A DNA stretch of 64,000 nt from Anthonomus grandis grandis (Eukaryota > Arthropoda > Insecta > Coleoptera > Curculionidae): assembly GCF_022605725.1 (NCBI RefSeq), contig NC_065567.1, forward strand, positions 29,987,127 to 30,051,126, given 5' to 3'. Of the stretch, positions 48,881-59,355 are shown in pieces (the first letter of the stretch is position 1; every line of letters starts with the position of its first letter). The notes beneath the pieces are model-generated. The model ran no database searches and was not told the origin of the DNA. It worked only from the letters and a program-made list of their open reading frames with translations. The position numbers were made by a program, and so were the translations under genes.

Positions 48881-49140
48881 TAATTCAATTAATACAACGT
48901 CAACTGCCTGGATATGCCAATATAATACTTTATACTCTTTATTTTAGGCAGTTGTACAAAATGAGAAAAGATCTTTAAATTCATTGTAATTTAAGGGCCT
49001 AAAGTTCCAAAATAATATATTTTTTTTATTTTAGGCAATCGAAATAAAAATTATGAGACTTTAAACTTATATGTAATTTAACTGCCTAGAAATTTAATAA
49101 TATTTATTCCTGACTGTTGAAAAAAATTATAAAATATTTT
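48880..49140. repeat. Fragment of the CTGCCTGGA / TTTTAGGCAGTTG palindromic satellite
   Basis: CAACTGCCTGGAT at about 48900 pairs with TTTTAGGCAGTTGTA at about 48943. 48997-49094 is repeated nearly unchanged at 50548-50644. The motif pair is the same as in the 57.5-58.8 kb array. Confidence 0.7.
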
Positions 49141-49229
49141 AAAATCAGTTGCTACTTTAATTACCATAATTAAAAAAATAATTAATTGAATAATTGAAAA
49201 TAACTTCAATCAAAATAACTCAAATTTTC

Positions 49230-49965
49230 AACGATTTTCTAGTATTGTTGGTTTGAGTATATTTATCAACCGTATATGGTCAAGGTATATTTAATAAACT
49301 GTAAAATATACGTATATCATATACAAATACAATATATGAAATACCTGATTACAAATGGGAGAAAATTTCAGCATTTAATAAAATTGACAGGAAATTTACA
49401 TAACTAGTTTTTAAATTCGATTACTACACTTCCAATAATTTTACACTGTCTTTCGTTCATATTATCCCATCTAATACCGCTGCTTTTATATATAAATATT
49501 TATATATCAAATTATATTAAATTTGAACAGTGTTAATAAATTAATTACTGAATATATATTTTCTGCAAAAACATTGTTTTTTATTAACCCAACCCTTGCC
49601 CCCCCACCCACCCCAAACTTTTGCCCAGTATGAAATTCTTTTGAAAAATCACTGTTTTTCGTCCGTAATATCCAATGTAACAACACTGTTTTTATATTAA
49701 ATATTTATTTATATACATATTTATATTTATATGAAATAAATAAACTGTGTTATTAAATAAAATATTAATGACTAAACCAGTTGTTAGTCATGCGTATTAT
49801 TTTGAAAAACAATGATTTTTCAAAAAAATTTCTTACTGGTAAATTGTGTGGGGTGGGTGGGGGGGTAAGGGTAGAGTTAATGAAAAACTTTTTTTTTGCA
49901 GGAAATAATTGCCTGAAAAAAAAACACTTTTTAAGAAAAATATAAGTAATAAAAAATCTATATTT
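49230..49965 (-). repeat. G4-palindrome repeat, copy K
   Basis: Head with TATTTATCAACCGTATATGG at about 49260, C-rich core 49593-49614, G-rich core 49850-49871. Reverse orientation, complete apart from small indels. Confidence 0.87.
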
Positions 49966-50550
49966 TTTTCGTCCATAATATCCAATGCAATAACACAGTT
50001 TTTGTATTAAATATTTATTATTATATATATTTATATTTATATGAAATGAATAAATTGTGTTATTAAATTAAGATATTAACGATGACATCAGCAATTATTT
50101 ATGCGTATTATTTTGAAAAACAATGATTTTTTAAAGAAATTTCTTACTGGTGAATTGTGTGGGGTGGGTGGGGGGGCTAAGGGTAGAGCTAATGAAAACC
50201 CATTTTTTTTGCAGAAAATATATGTCTGAGAAAAAAATGCTTTTTAAGTAAATTATAGGTGATAAAAAAATCTATAGTTTTTGTATCTATATTTTTCTTA
50301 CATAACCTTCAGGTTTTTCAGTAAAGCGTAAAAAACCCTATTTTATTTTTCAAAAGTAAGGTGCATCGCTATGAAAACTACAGTAGTTTATTCTAGATAA
50401 CTTTATTATATATGTAGGTTCAAAAAAGCAGTTCTTAAATAAAAACTATTGATAAATTTATCAAGTATATATGGTTAAGGTATATTTATTGAAGTGTAAA
50501 ATAAACTTGTATCAAGTACGACTTTGTTTATAAAAGGGAGAGAATTGTGC
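49966..50550 (-). repeat. G4-palindrome repeat, copy L, C-rich arm lost
   Basis: Begins inside the unit at CGTCCATAATATCCAATGCA, directly after copy K. G-rich core 50161-50183 (GGGGGGGCTAAGGG). The tail contains GGTGCATCGCTATGAAAACT as in copy C. Confidence 0.83.
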
Positions 50551-50856
50551 CTAGAGTTCTAAAATAATATTTTTTTTAATTTTAGGCAATCGAAATAAAT
50601 ATTATGAGACTTTAAACTAATATGTAATTTAACTGCCTAGAAATGTAGTTACAAATATACCTAATATATTTACGTATAATATCATATATAATTACAATAC
50701 ATCAAATACCTGTGTACAAATGGAAGAAAAATCCGGCATTTAAAAACATTGACACGGGATTTGCATATCTAGTTAAAACAATGTTTATGCAGAAAATAAA
50801 TATTCAATATTTAATTTAATAACACTGCTTATTTAAATTTGATATTATTTTATATG
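50551..50856. repeat. Satellite duplicate and G4-unit fragments
   Basis: 50548-50644 duplicates 48997-49094. 50650-50780 is head sequence of the G4 family (GACACGGGATTTGCATATCT) and 50785-50856 a forward-oriented fragment (AACAATGTTTATGCAGAAAA). A mosaic of family pieces. Confidence 0.65.
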
Positions 50857-51264
50857 CAGGGTGTGCCAACAAGGTGTACGGCTAAGATAGCGCCTTAACT
50901 ATACGAGGTAAAGCAAAAAGTTCTACAGCAAAGTTGTAGGGTTGACAAAAACCTACAAACTAAAAATATTTTTATGTATACTGGGTGTGTCACAAAAAAG
51001 TTACTATTAATTATGATTTATTTTTAAATGGTACGTCCTGTATATTATGCTACTAAAATGTGAGGCAAAAAGAGTACCGTTTTTAAAATTTCTGTGCGGC
51101 GTTGCAACGTAATTAATTTTTTTATGTTATTTTTTGCCTTTTAGATGGTTCGTTTAAAAAATCATTATTATCTTAAAATTTATTTTGCGCCTATGAAACT
51201 TGTACCACAGTTAGTCGAGGGTACGTCCTCTAGGCTGACTATGATAATTTGTAATTTTTTAATA

Positions 51265-53124
51265 CAGGGTGATTTAAAGAACTTTCAAACTTGCTGAAAT
51301 TAAATACGCAATATCTCAAATTTTTTAAATGGAACACCCTGTATATTTTAATCTAATTAAGTTTGTCCCTCAAATACCTTTATTTTTTATTTAATATGTC
51401 CTATAGCTAAACCAAGTACTTTTTGAGATATTTTAACTTTTCTGTAAAATACTATGCATAAATCGGGTATTCTTTAAGTTTTGATTAAGATTGCTTAGAA
51501 AAAATTATTAAAGAATTAGAATTATTACTTTTCCTACAATTATTATTATTATTATTACATACTTGAAAAATTAACCAACACAATTATTCACCTAAACTGC
51601 TAAAAAAAAACAGCAAAATTAAATTACATACTAGGTAGGTACTTACGTATCTTTGCATAACTGTACATCATTACACTAATTTTAAATTTTAAAGATCAAT
51701 TACAATTATTATAAATTGTGTTCAATATGACCTCCTAAATTTTGTACGCAAGCGTTTACTCTTTTTGAGAATGAGTCAACATAATTGGCGGACTGTTTAA
51801 AAAATCTCCCGAATTTTATTTTTCATATTTTCACTTGTGGTAGGAGTTGTTTGATAGACTTTTTCCTTCACATATCCCCACAAGAAAAAATCCAGCTTGG
51901 TCAAATCTGGGAACCTTGCGTGCCAAGAGACCGGTCTACCTCTCCCTATCCTCCGATCATCAAAATGCTCATTTAAAAAATTTCTAACATCATGGCTATA
52001 ATGAGCTGGAGCGCCGTCATGCTGAAACCAAATCCTATCTCGAACATGGTCAGGCAAGGTTTGTAGAAGGACATTAAAATCGTTTTGTAAAAAGTTTAAA
52101 TACATTTCACCGGTAAAAAGTGCGGTCCAATAACGTAATGTCCTATTATTCCTGCCCAAACATTAAGCGGCCATCTATGTTGATGATGAATTTATAGGGT
52201 GAAGAATGGGTTGCTGGTGTGGTAATAATGAAAATTATGTATATTAAGACTGCCATTATTATGAAATGAAGCTTCATCCGAAAAAAGCACAAAATTAAAA
52301 AAATTCAGGCTGACGAATCTTGTTTTCACGTTCACTGACAGAAAGCCATTTTTTTTTCATAATCCTGCGCAAGTAATTCCTGCAACAATTGAATATGGTA
52401 AGGATGGAATTTTTCGCTTCGAGATATTGATGTTGCACTAAAGGGTAATTCTTTAGCAAGCTGCCTAACGCTTTTATGAGGATCTTCAACGACACTTAAA
52501 GCTACTGTCATCCTGTTTTCCTCATTTGTAACTGGCTTTACCCGTTCATGTTTTTCATAAATTACACTTCCTGTTCCCTCAAATCTTTCTTTTAGTTTTT
52601 GAAACACTTGTGCTTGGGGATGTCTCCTTTCAGGATAAAATTGCGTATAAATTCTAGATGCCAAAAGGCTATTTCTTTTAGCAGCTCCAAGGGTATATAT
52701 CATATCAACAAATTCCTCACAAGGAAAATTCATATTGATTACAAAATTAATAATAAAAATTAAAAATCGATTAACTAACTCACTGATAATAATTTCTAAA
52801 ATGGTTTTTTAAAAAAAAACATTGATCTTGTCTAAGGCTGTCATAAAATTAATAATCTGATAATTATTATTTGACGTTTAAACCAATTTTTCTAAGCAAT
52901 CTTTATCAAAACTTAGAATACCCGCTTTATGCATAGTATTTTGCAGAAAAGTTAAAATATCTCAAAAAGTACTTGGTTTAGCTATAGGACATATTAAATA
53001 AAAAATTAAGGTATTTGAGGGACAAACTTAACTAGATAAAAATATATAGGGTGTTCTATTTGAAAAATTTGAGATATTGCATATTTAATTTCAGCAAGTT
53101 TGAGTGTTCTTTAAAAACACACTG
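51265..53124 (-). mobile_element. Mariner-like element, 1.86 kb
   Basis: TA at 51263-51264 and 53125-53126. Termini CAGGGTGATTTAAAGAACTT and, inverted at the right, CAGTGTGTTTTTAAAGAACA. Inverted repeats of about 270 bp run in to TTTTTCTAAGCAATCTT / AAGATTGCTTAGAAAAA. A further CACCCTGTATA word lies inside the left TIR at 51343. Carries a nearly full-length dead transposase gene. Confidence 0.88.
51709..52733 (-). pseudogene. Near full-length broken DDE transposase
   Basis: Starts MNFPCEEFVDMIYTLGAAKR at 52733, then the helix-turn-helix region (KPVTNEENRMTVALSVVEDP, SVRQLAKELPFSATSISRS, FHPYHIQLLQELLAQDYEKK). After frameshifts it continues WLSVSERENKIRQPEFF, NFVLFSDEASFHNNGSLNIH (first Asp), WPLNVWAGIIGHYVIGPHFL, IWFQHDGAPAHYSHDVRNFL (second Asp), FPDLTKLDFFLWGYVKEKVY (third Asp) and a shifted C-terminus with RVNAC and GGHIEHNL before the stop at 51709-51711. 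About 340 codons, the usual family length. At least four frameshifts (several at A runs) and one stop before IHHQHRWPLNVWAG. The catalytic triad is intact. Confidence 0.93.
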
Positions 53125-53334
53125 TATTAAAAAGTTACAAATTATCATAGTCAGCCTAGAGGAGGTACCCTAGACTAACTGTGGTACAAGTTTTATAGGC
53201 GCAGAATAAATTTTAAGGCAATTATGATTTTTTAAACGAACCCTCTAAAAGGCAAAAAACAACATAAAAAAATTAATTACGTTGCAACGCCGCACGGAAA
53301 ATGAAAACTGCAGTAGTTGTGCCATTTTTTATTA

Positions 53335-54025
53335 CAATTCAAATTCAAATTCAAATTCAAAAACTTTTTATTTTTTCATTTTTAAATATAACAATAATCT
53401 CGGTTGATGATAAATAAAGGACTACCCTGCGATTATTAAACCGATTGACAAGTCTGGAACTTATTTTCAGAAATGTGTAGAGCGCCCCCAAAACTAAAAA
53501 CCTATAAAAAACTAAAACCTAAAGAAAAAAAAATCACTATTTATACTTAACAATAAAGTTAATAATTTTCAGTTTATGACAATAATTTTGGTATCCGGTC
53601 AAGCACAAGAACCCCCATAGGTCACTAGGAGAATACCACTAATAATTCATTATTATTTATAAATTGGACTGACAGAGAACGCACAGATCTAGCCACAAAT
53701 AGTCAGATGATTTCAACATTTTTTCACATTTTCATTAAATTGTACGTTGCTCTTGCAAAAGTTTATTTTTAATGTGTTTTGAAAATGTAGATATTGCTAA
53801 TTGGAATATTGTTCCATATTTGAGGTGCAACAAAAGCAAAGGATTTTTGGAAATTTGCAGAACGGTGTTGCGGTACAAGAAAATTGCCAGTATAGCGAGT
53901 TTGGTGATAGTGATCTCTAGATATGAAAAGTTGATATAAATATGGCGGTTGCTTGGATTTTAAAACTCTATAAATAAAATTGGTTAAATGTAGCGTAGTG
54001 GAAATTTAGTTTTTTTCAGATAAGT
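53335..54025 (-). mobile_element. 5'-truncated non-LTR retrotransposon (CR1/Jockey-like) 3' end
   Basis: Reading on the reverse strand: the polymerase C-terminus (53769-54000), a ~400-bp 3' UTR, and a terminal (TTTGAA)n tail at 53336-53361 in place of poly(A). The element interrupts a G4-family unit: GTAGTTGTGCCATTTTTTAT before it and TTCTAGATAACTTTTTATTA after it are parts of that family. No target-site duplication was confirmed. Confidence 0.82.
53769..53999 (-). pseudogene. LINE reverse-transcriptase ORF, C-terminal end
   Basis: The reverse frame without stops reads TTLHLTNFIYRVLKSKQPPY, LYQLFISRDHYHQTRYTGNF, LVPQHRSANFQKSFAFVAPQ and IWNNIPISNIYIFKTH, with a stop at 53769-53771. The pattern HxxxTRxxxNFLVPxxRxxxxxxSFxxxAPxxWNxIP is the standard C-terminal end of CR1/Jockey-group LINE polymerases. 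The upstream RT and endonuclease domains are absent because of 5' truncation. The surviving frame is intact, so insertion may be fairly recent. Confidence 0.85.
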
Positions 54026-54029
54026 CTAT

Positions 54030-54165
54030 TAGTTTTCAAGAAACTTCATATCTTTTTAGTTCTAGATAACTTTTTATTATCTATGTTCAGAAAGACAGTC
54101 TTTAAATTAAAACTATTAATATATTTATCAACCGTATATCGTCAAGGTATATTTACTTTAATAAA
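54030..54165 (-). repeat. G4-family head fragment
   Basis: CTAGATAACTTTTTATTATC, AAATTAAAACTATTAATATA and TTTATCAACCGTATATCGTC match the head of copies D and K. It continues the unit interrupted by the LINE. Confidence 0.8.
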
Positions 54166-56290
54166 AATAAGGAAATATACGGAAAATACCAGTTCATGAT
54201 CGGAAACATTCAGAAATGATATAGTTTTCTCAGTCTAAATAATAAAGTTATCTGGAACTATTATTACATCAATAAGCGTGATAGTAGTGACTGTTGGCTT
54301 GCTAATAATTCGTTATAACTCGACAGATTTTAGAAAAAGGTTGAAAGAATAATTACCATTCTAATACTTAGATCTCCCATAAACACTACATTATATTTCG
54401 GAATAACTTCGACCATTTAATTTTCTAAAACCGGCAAAAATTTAGCCAATCAATATACAGCCTATTATGAATCCTTTTGCAGTATTAAATAGGTCCAAAA
54501 AGGTCGATGTGATTGATTTATATTTCGCTTAAAGCTGTTTTAATTATTTTGGTCCAAGCTTAAAGGTTTGCCATTTACAGGGTGTTTCAACACATTAAAT
54601 TTTCAACTTTAACCAACGATGATAGCTCACATAGTTCAGTCCAGGACGATATTGATTCGATATCCACACCGGGGCATTACTTCCGCTCAAGTTCCGATAC
54701 AATAGTCTCGAATCGTGAACCTCGCTGAACCTCGTATTTTTATAACAAAATAAAACCTTTGACCTCGCTTCCGCTAATTTTACCGGATTATAAAACCGGT
54801 AACCGTTCCACAGACGGGGCGGGCTAAAAATAGTTTCGGAAAGTTCCATAAAGGAATGAACAAGCGTTTGTGCCATGGCCTGTGAAGGATCCGATCCTGC
54901 ACACTGGGTCGTGAAACAAGATGACCATGTTACGACGACGACGACGACGGTGGAGGAACTATTTTAACTTTTTAACTTTCTTTTTTTATCCCTCTTTCTT
55001 GGCAATGTTTCCCTTTAAAGTGGTCTTTTTGAATTTAAATTGAACCGGAAAATGTAGACTTTTTTTTAATGGAGAGCGCATAAAAGACCGTAAATAAGTC
55101 CGCTTTACCAATGGGAGCAATTACAAAATACGAGTTATCCTATCCCACCTTTACATGCGTCAAAACACAAAATTATGCAACTTTTTTAACCTCTAAAAGA
55201 GAGGCGTCACCCTATTCCAAATGAAACGTCTCTTCCCTGATAGAGCCTCCAGACAATGCAGTCTACCTGTACACAAATTCCATGCACAAGGGACTCTATT
55301 CTCTATTATAGTTTAGTATTTCCCAATAAGAGGGGAGACCCAGAATAGAGTCTGGGGTGATTAAGGGAATGAAACGGCACTAATATTCTATTGATAATTA
55401 CGGATAATAGTTCCTGTTTTGGGTTTGAATGATGCGGAGGAGCGCACCCCTGCTCCTTCGGGCCTCAATTTTAGATTGATCTCAGGTATGCAATAATAGT
55501 GCGCAATGTTTGATTTTACATGCGTTTATTAAACGTAATAGTCAATGAACCTTAGTTGCATGAAGAAATGTTCATCGTGTTCTTATAAGTTATGCACTGT
55601 TTTCTAGGTTCCGAGTTTGCGCATAATAAACACGTTTCCAGGGACCAATTATTTTTTCGCCCCCTGCTGTACTATATTATGCAAACATCCAAGAAATATC
55701 TGATAACCTTCGTACAATTTGGATGTTTTTTTGTTAGAAAAAAGGGCATAAAAGGATCCTGGAAAGGAAAACATTTTTGACCCTTAGCAGCGACCCCTGC
55801 GTTGTAGCGTCGCCTTGTTATCCCTTTTACACGATCCAGAATATACTTAACTTACACGGCAATTTCGGTGGTTTACGAATATCAACTTTATGATTAGTTA
55901 CTTATTTTGATGGGTCCCAATTAAAGTAATTTATTTCAATAATTTCTTTTTTGTACTACAGATATATTATGATACGTATAAAATAAGTGTTTTTACTACG
56001 TAATTGGATAAATTGCGATAGAAAAATGCCTGAGACACTTTAATTTTATAAATAATTTCTCAAAATAATTAGTTTTATTAAACATAATTAATTAATGATT
56101 TTATTTGTATCTTTTAGAATCCTGAGGATGTTCTTATAGAGATCGAAGCGTTGACAGAATAGATGATTGATCGTTTATAGTAGTTTTTGTCTTACCTACA
56201 TCCAACAAGATTAACAAAGTTAAATATATTGTTTCTTTATCCAAAAACCTCCTTCCTAATTTTTTTTTTAAACCAAAAAAAAAAAATTAT
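54166..56290. other. Intergenic DNA with a mariner-type terminus and a triplet run
   Basis: TACAGGGTGTTTCAACACAT at 54577-54596 looks like a solitary mariner-like left terminus; no partner was found. A 93-codon reverse frame at 54595-54876 begins right inside it and has no recognised domain. (ACG)n at 54932-54950. 54600-55850 is GC-richer. Reverse-strand 28-bp motif at 55569-55596, nearly perfect. CTGAGGATG...TCGAAGCGTTGAC at 56121-56155 weakly resembles the hammerhead-like motifs. Confidence 0.4.
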
Positions 56291-56299
56291 TCTGCGGTT

Positions 56300-57020
56300 T
56301 TTCTAAGGTAATTAAGTACCCACTAAGACCCCGAACAGGGGTGAAACTTACCTCGCCACGTAGATAACAAACATTCCCCATTTTCCGCGTTGGTCCGTAC
56401 AAGAAGTGCTTGGTTTCCCCCCAAGACCTGGAGATCATAACTCATAGAAGAGCGGGATACACTAGCGAGAAGTCCCGCGGGTTCGAATTAGCAAACTTTT
56501 GCGGACCGACTTGTCTAGCGAATCCCGCCCCCACCCCCGGCTCCGGCAAACCCCCCCCCAACCCCACCGTGATGAATGGGGGAGATGGGTCACCTCACGG
56601 GACCGTTAGTTTCAATTAACGTCACTGGGTGGCGCCCGCCGCGTTTCTTTAAGATCCCGGGAAAAGAAAATAATCGCGAGGAAGTTGGAATGGGAGAGTT
56701 TAGGGAAGTTTCTTAAGAGTCGCGAATAAATCTTTTGTAATTTAATTTTGTTGGTTTGTTTTGGCAACAGATGGCGGACTGAGCAACTGGTTGTTTCGGC
56801 TTTAGGGGTTTTACCTAATGAGCTTAATGCCAATTTTTGGGATTTACGATTAGGTCGAGTCAAGAGTGGTATCCTGCAATGGATGTTCAGTATTGATCCA
56901 AACGAAGTCGAAATGTCTGATTATCTCTTCAAAATACCTGTTCAGTGGAATTTCATTGACCTTTCAAAAGATACCTTGAAAAGTATAATTAGTCCAGTGG
57001 ATAGATTTTCTTGAAAAGTC
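56300..57020. other. GC-rich island with C-runs; function unknown
   Basis: The most GC-rich stretch of the window. C-runs at about 56523-56567 (CCCGCCCCCACCCCCGGC, then a long C run and CCCC) give G-quadruplex potential on the reverse strand, unrelated to the dispersed family. Frames at 56410-56619 and 56748-57014 (forward) and 56612-56863 (reverse) are open, but no domain or splice structure is recognised. Candidate promoter or exon region. Confidence 0.35.
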
Positions 57021-57459
57021 AGTGGATTTTTATATTTGAAAATACGAATTTATATTGAAGAAATAAAAATGAGAAACCACTTGACTGATATTTAAATAAT
57101 TATTATATTAATATAATGAATATTGAGCCCAATTATAATAACTAATTGTTATGTTTTTTTTAGCTTAAAATGAAGTGGCTTTTACAGAATTGACCTACAA
57201 AGTGCCGACTTTAATATTTTGAAGGAATTGCAAAAATATCTTCGAAATTATAGTAAAAAACGTTAAAGAGAATAATTCAAGAGAAAAAACCTCAAATTTG
57301 GCAGAGCAATGGACAGGTAAAATAGGTTCTAGCTCGAAAAATTCTATACGTACAAGAATCGTTCAAATATGATAATATTCTTTAGAAAACGCTCTCACTT
57401 TAAATAAAAACTCAGAGTTTAGTCTTAAACGACCTCAGTAATTAGAGATTGACGTAAAA

Positions 57460-58800
57460 TAATGTGTGAAATGCTTGGAAGAATCAAAAAATTATTTTGT
57501 ATGCAATCAATAATTGATTTGTTTTTTCCAGGCCGTGGAACTGCTGATTATTTAATTATGAATGGCTCTAATAATCTACAAAGCATTAGCTGCCTAAAAA
57601 ATTGAACTAAGAATTGATTTATTTCTTCCAGGCAGTTGATGTGTTGATTTTAAAGAAGTTTAGTCACAAAAGGCATTAGTAGTTAAAGAGTAAAATATTG
57701 CCTAAACTGCCTGGAAAAATCAAGAAATTGTGTTAAATGCAATCAATAATTGATTTGTTTCTTCCATGTAGTTCAAGTGATGATTATTTAATTATGAAAG
57801 GCTCTAGTAATTTATAAAGCAACAACTGCCTGAAAAATTTAATTAAAAATTGATTTATTTCTTCCGGGCAGTTGATGAATTGATTTTAAAAAAGTTGAGT
57901 CACAAAAGGCCTTAGTAGTTAAAGGGTAAAATATTGCCTAAACTGCCTGGAAGAATCAAAAAATTATGTTAAATGCAATCAATAATTGATTTGTTTCTTC
58001 CAGTTATTTCAAGTGATAATTATTTAATTATAAAAGGCTCTAGTAGTCTATAAAACGTCAACTGCCTGGAAAACTTAATTAAGAATTGATTTATTTCTTC
58101 CAGGCAGTTGATGTGTTTATTTTGAAGAATTAAGTCACAAAAGACATCAGTAGTTAAAGGGTAAAATATTGCCTAAACTGCCTGGAAGAATCAAGAAATT
58201 ACCTTAAATTCAATCAATAATTGATATGTTTTTTTCAGGTATTTCAAGTGATAATTATTTAATTATAAAAGGCTCTAGTAGCCCCTAAAGCATCATAAAC
58301 TGCCTAGAAAAATTCATTAAGAATTAATTAATTTTTTCCAGGCAGTTGATTTGTTGATCTTAATAAAGTTTAGTTACAAAAGACCTTAGTAGTTAAAAGA
58401 ATAAAATATTCCCTCAACTGCCTGAATGATTCAAGAAATTACCTTGAATGCAATAAATAATTGATTTGTTTCTTCTAGGCAGTTGATGTATTGATTTTAA
58501 AAAAGCTTAGTCACAAAAGACCTCAATAGTTAAAGGGTAAAATATTGCTTCAACTGCCTGGAAGAATCAAGAATTTATTTTAAATGCAATCAATAATTGA
58601 TGTGTTTCTTCCAGGTAGTTTAAACGATAATTATTTAGTTATGAAAGGCTCTTGTAGTCTATAAAGCGTCAACTGCCTGGAAATCAAAAATTGATTTATT
58701 TCTTTAAGGCTTTGCTAATTTTAAAGGAGTTCAGTTACAAAAGACCTCGGTAATCAAAGGGTAAAACATTTCCCCAACTGCCTGGAAGAATCAATATATG
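57460..58800. repeat. Tandem satellite, ~238-bp palindromic monomers
   Basis: CTGCCTGGAAGAATCAAGAA near 57464, 57703, 57942, 58178, 58416, 58549 and 58776; spacings 239, 239, 236, 238, 133, 227 bp. Each monomer has facing boxes AACTGCCTGGAA and TTCTTCCAGGCAGTTGA, with ATCAATAATTGAT also palindromic, plus AAAGGCTCTAGTAGTC and TAGTTAAAGGGTAAAATATT. A partly deleted monomer explains the 133-bp step. Confidence 0.94.
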
Positions 58801-59105
58801 TATAATATATCAATAAATCACATATATGTATTTACTAGTCTGGATCTAGTTAGCTGTAATTGTTGATTTTTTCAAATTTAATTTAAATAGCATAAATAAA
58901 TATCATTTTTTATCATCCCCCTTGTAAAAGCGTAAATATAATATGTATTTATTTATTACCTAAAACCATTACTGTCATTTTGTGTGTTAATATTAAAAAA
59001 ATTTTTTTTTTCAAATTCCAATAAATATTATTTAGGGTATTTGTATAGGTCATAATCCTCAACCAGCCCTAATTAATAAATGAATATATATACAAGGTGG
59101 AATCT
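58801..59105. other. AT-rich spacer, nothing recognised
   Basis: AT-rich with short TA runs. Ends at ATATACAAGGTGGAATC, which resembles a worn mariner terminus but has no partner. Confidence 0.35.
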
Positions 59106-59355
59106 GTAAGGCATATTTAATAGGTAGTGTACAGAGTGATTTTAAACCAGCGGCGTCCTAAATTAATTTCTTTAATTACTTAATTAACCTACTGATGAGT
59201 TGCAAGCATTTATGTTCCCGCATTCTTTTTGATTAACCTCTGTTGCCTTTCGAATTTTCACTTACATTTTGGACTTATGATGTCAGCAATTTTTTTTATA
59301 TTCATTTTTAATTGATTAGTGTGGGCACATGTTTGGCGCCCAACGTGAGGTAAAT
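59106..59355 (+). mobile_element. Possible LTR end with tRNA-Lys-type primer-binding site
   Basis: TGGCGCCCAACGTGAGG at 59339-59355 differs by one base from the start of the complement of tRNA-Lys 3' ends used as primer sites by several LTR retroelements. A possible LTR runs from TGTAAGGC (59106) to GGGCACA just upstream. Downstream, broken frames include MSKDNKELF near 59530 and SFDIGTYENWCLI near 59650, faintly like a copia-type Gag, but that group normally uses another primer. No second LTR was found. Confidence 0.35.

Larger units (their letters stand above)
50857..53306. mobile_element. Outer palindromic element enclosing a mariner-like element
   Basis: Left start CAGGGTGTGCCAACAAGG at 50857. 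The inverted symmetry continues outside the inner element's TA sites: 51084-51262 matches about 53127-53306 inverted (GTGCGGCGTTGCAACG, CTGTGGTACAAG/CTTGTACCACAG, GACTATGATAATTTGTAA). The outermost left ~225 bp have no partner on the right, where G4-family sequence resumes. Either a nested insertion at the centre of a palindrome or one element with very long compound TIRs. Confidence 0.7.

Noticed and set aside
1348..50183. C-rich/G-rich blocks as telomeric repeats or CRISPR-like arrays
   Set aside because: The CCCTTACCCC-type core is not tandem, always occurs as an inverted pair in a palindromic unit, and lacks repeat-spacer regularity.
54595..54876. 93-codon reverse open frame in GC-richer DNA
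   Set aside because: No domain, no splice support. It starts inside a mariner-like terminus; probably chance in GC-richer sequence.
56440..56500. GGTTCGAATTAG, a perfect-looking tRNA B-box
   Set aside because: No A-box upstream and no acceptor stem or cloverleaf pairing could be drawn.
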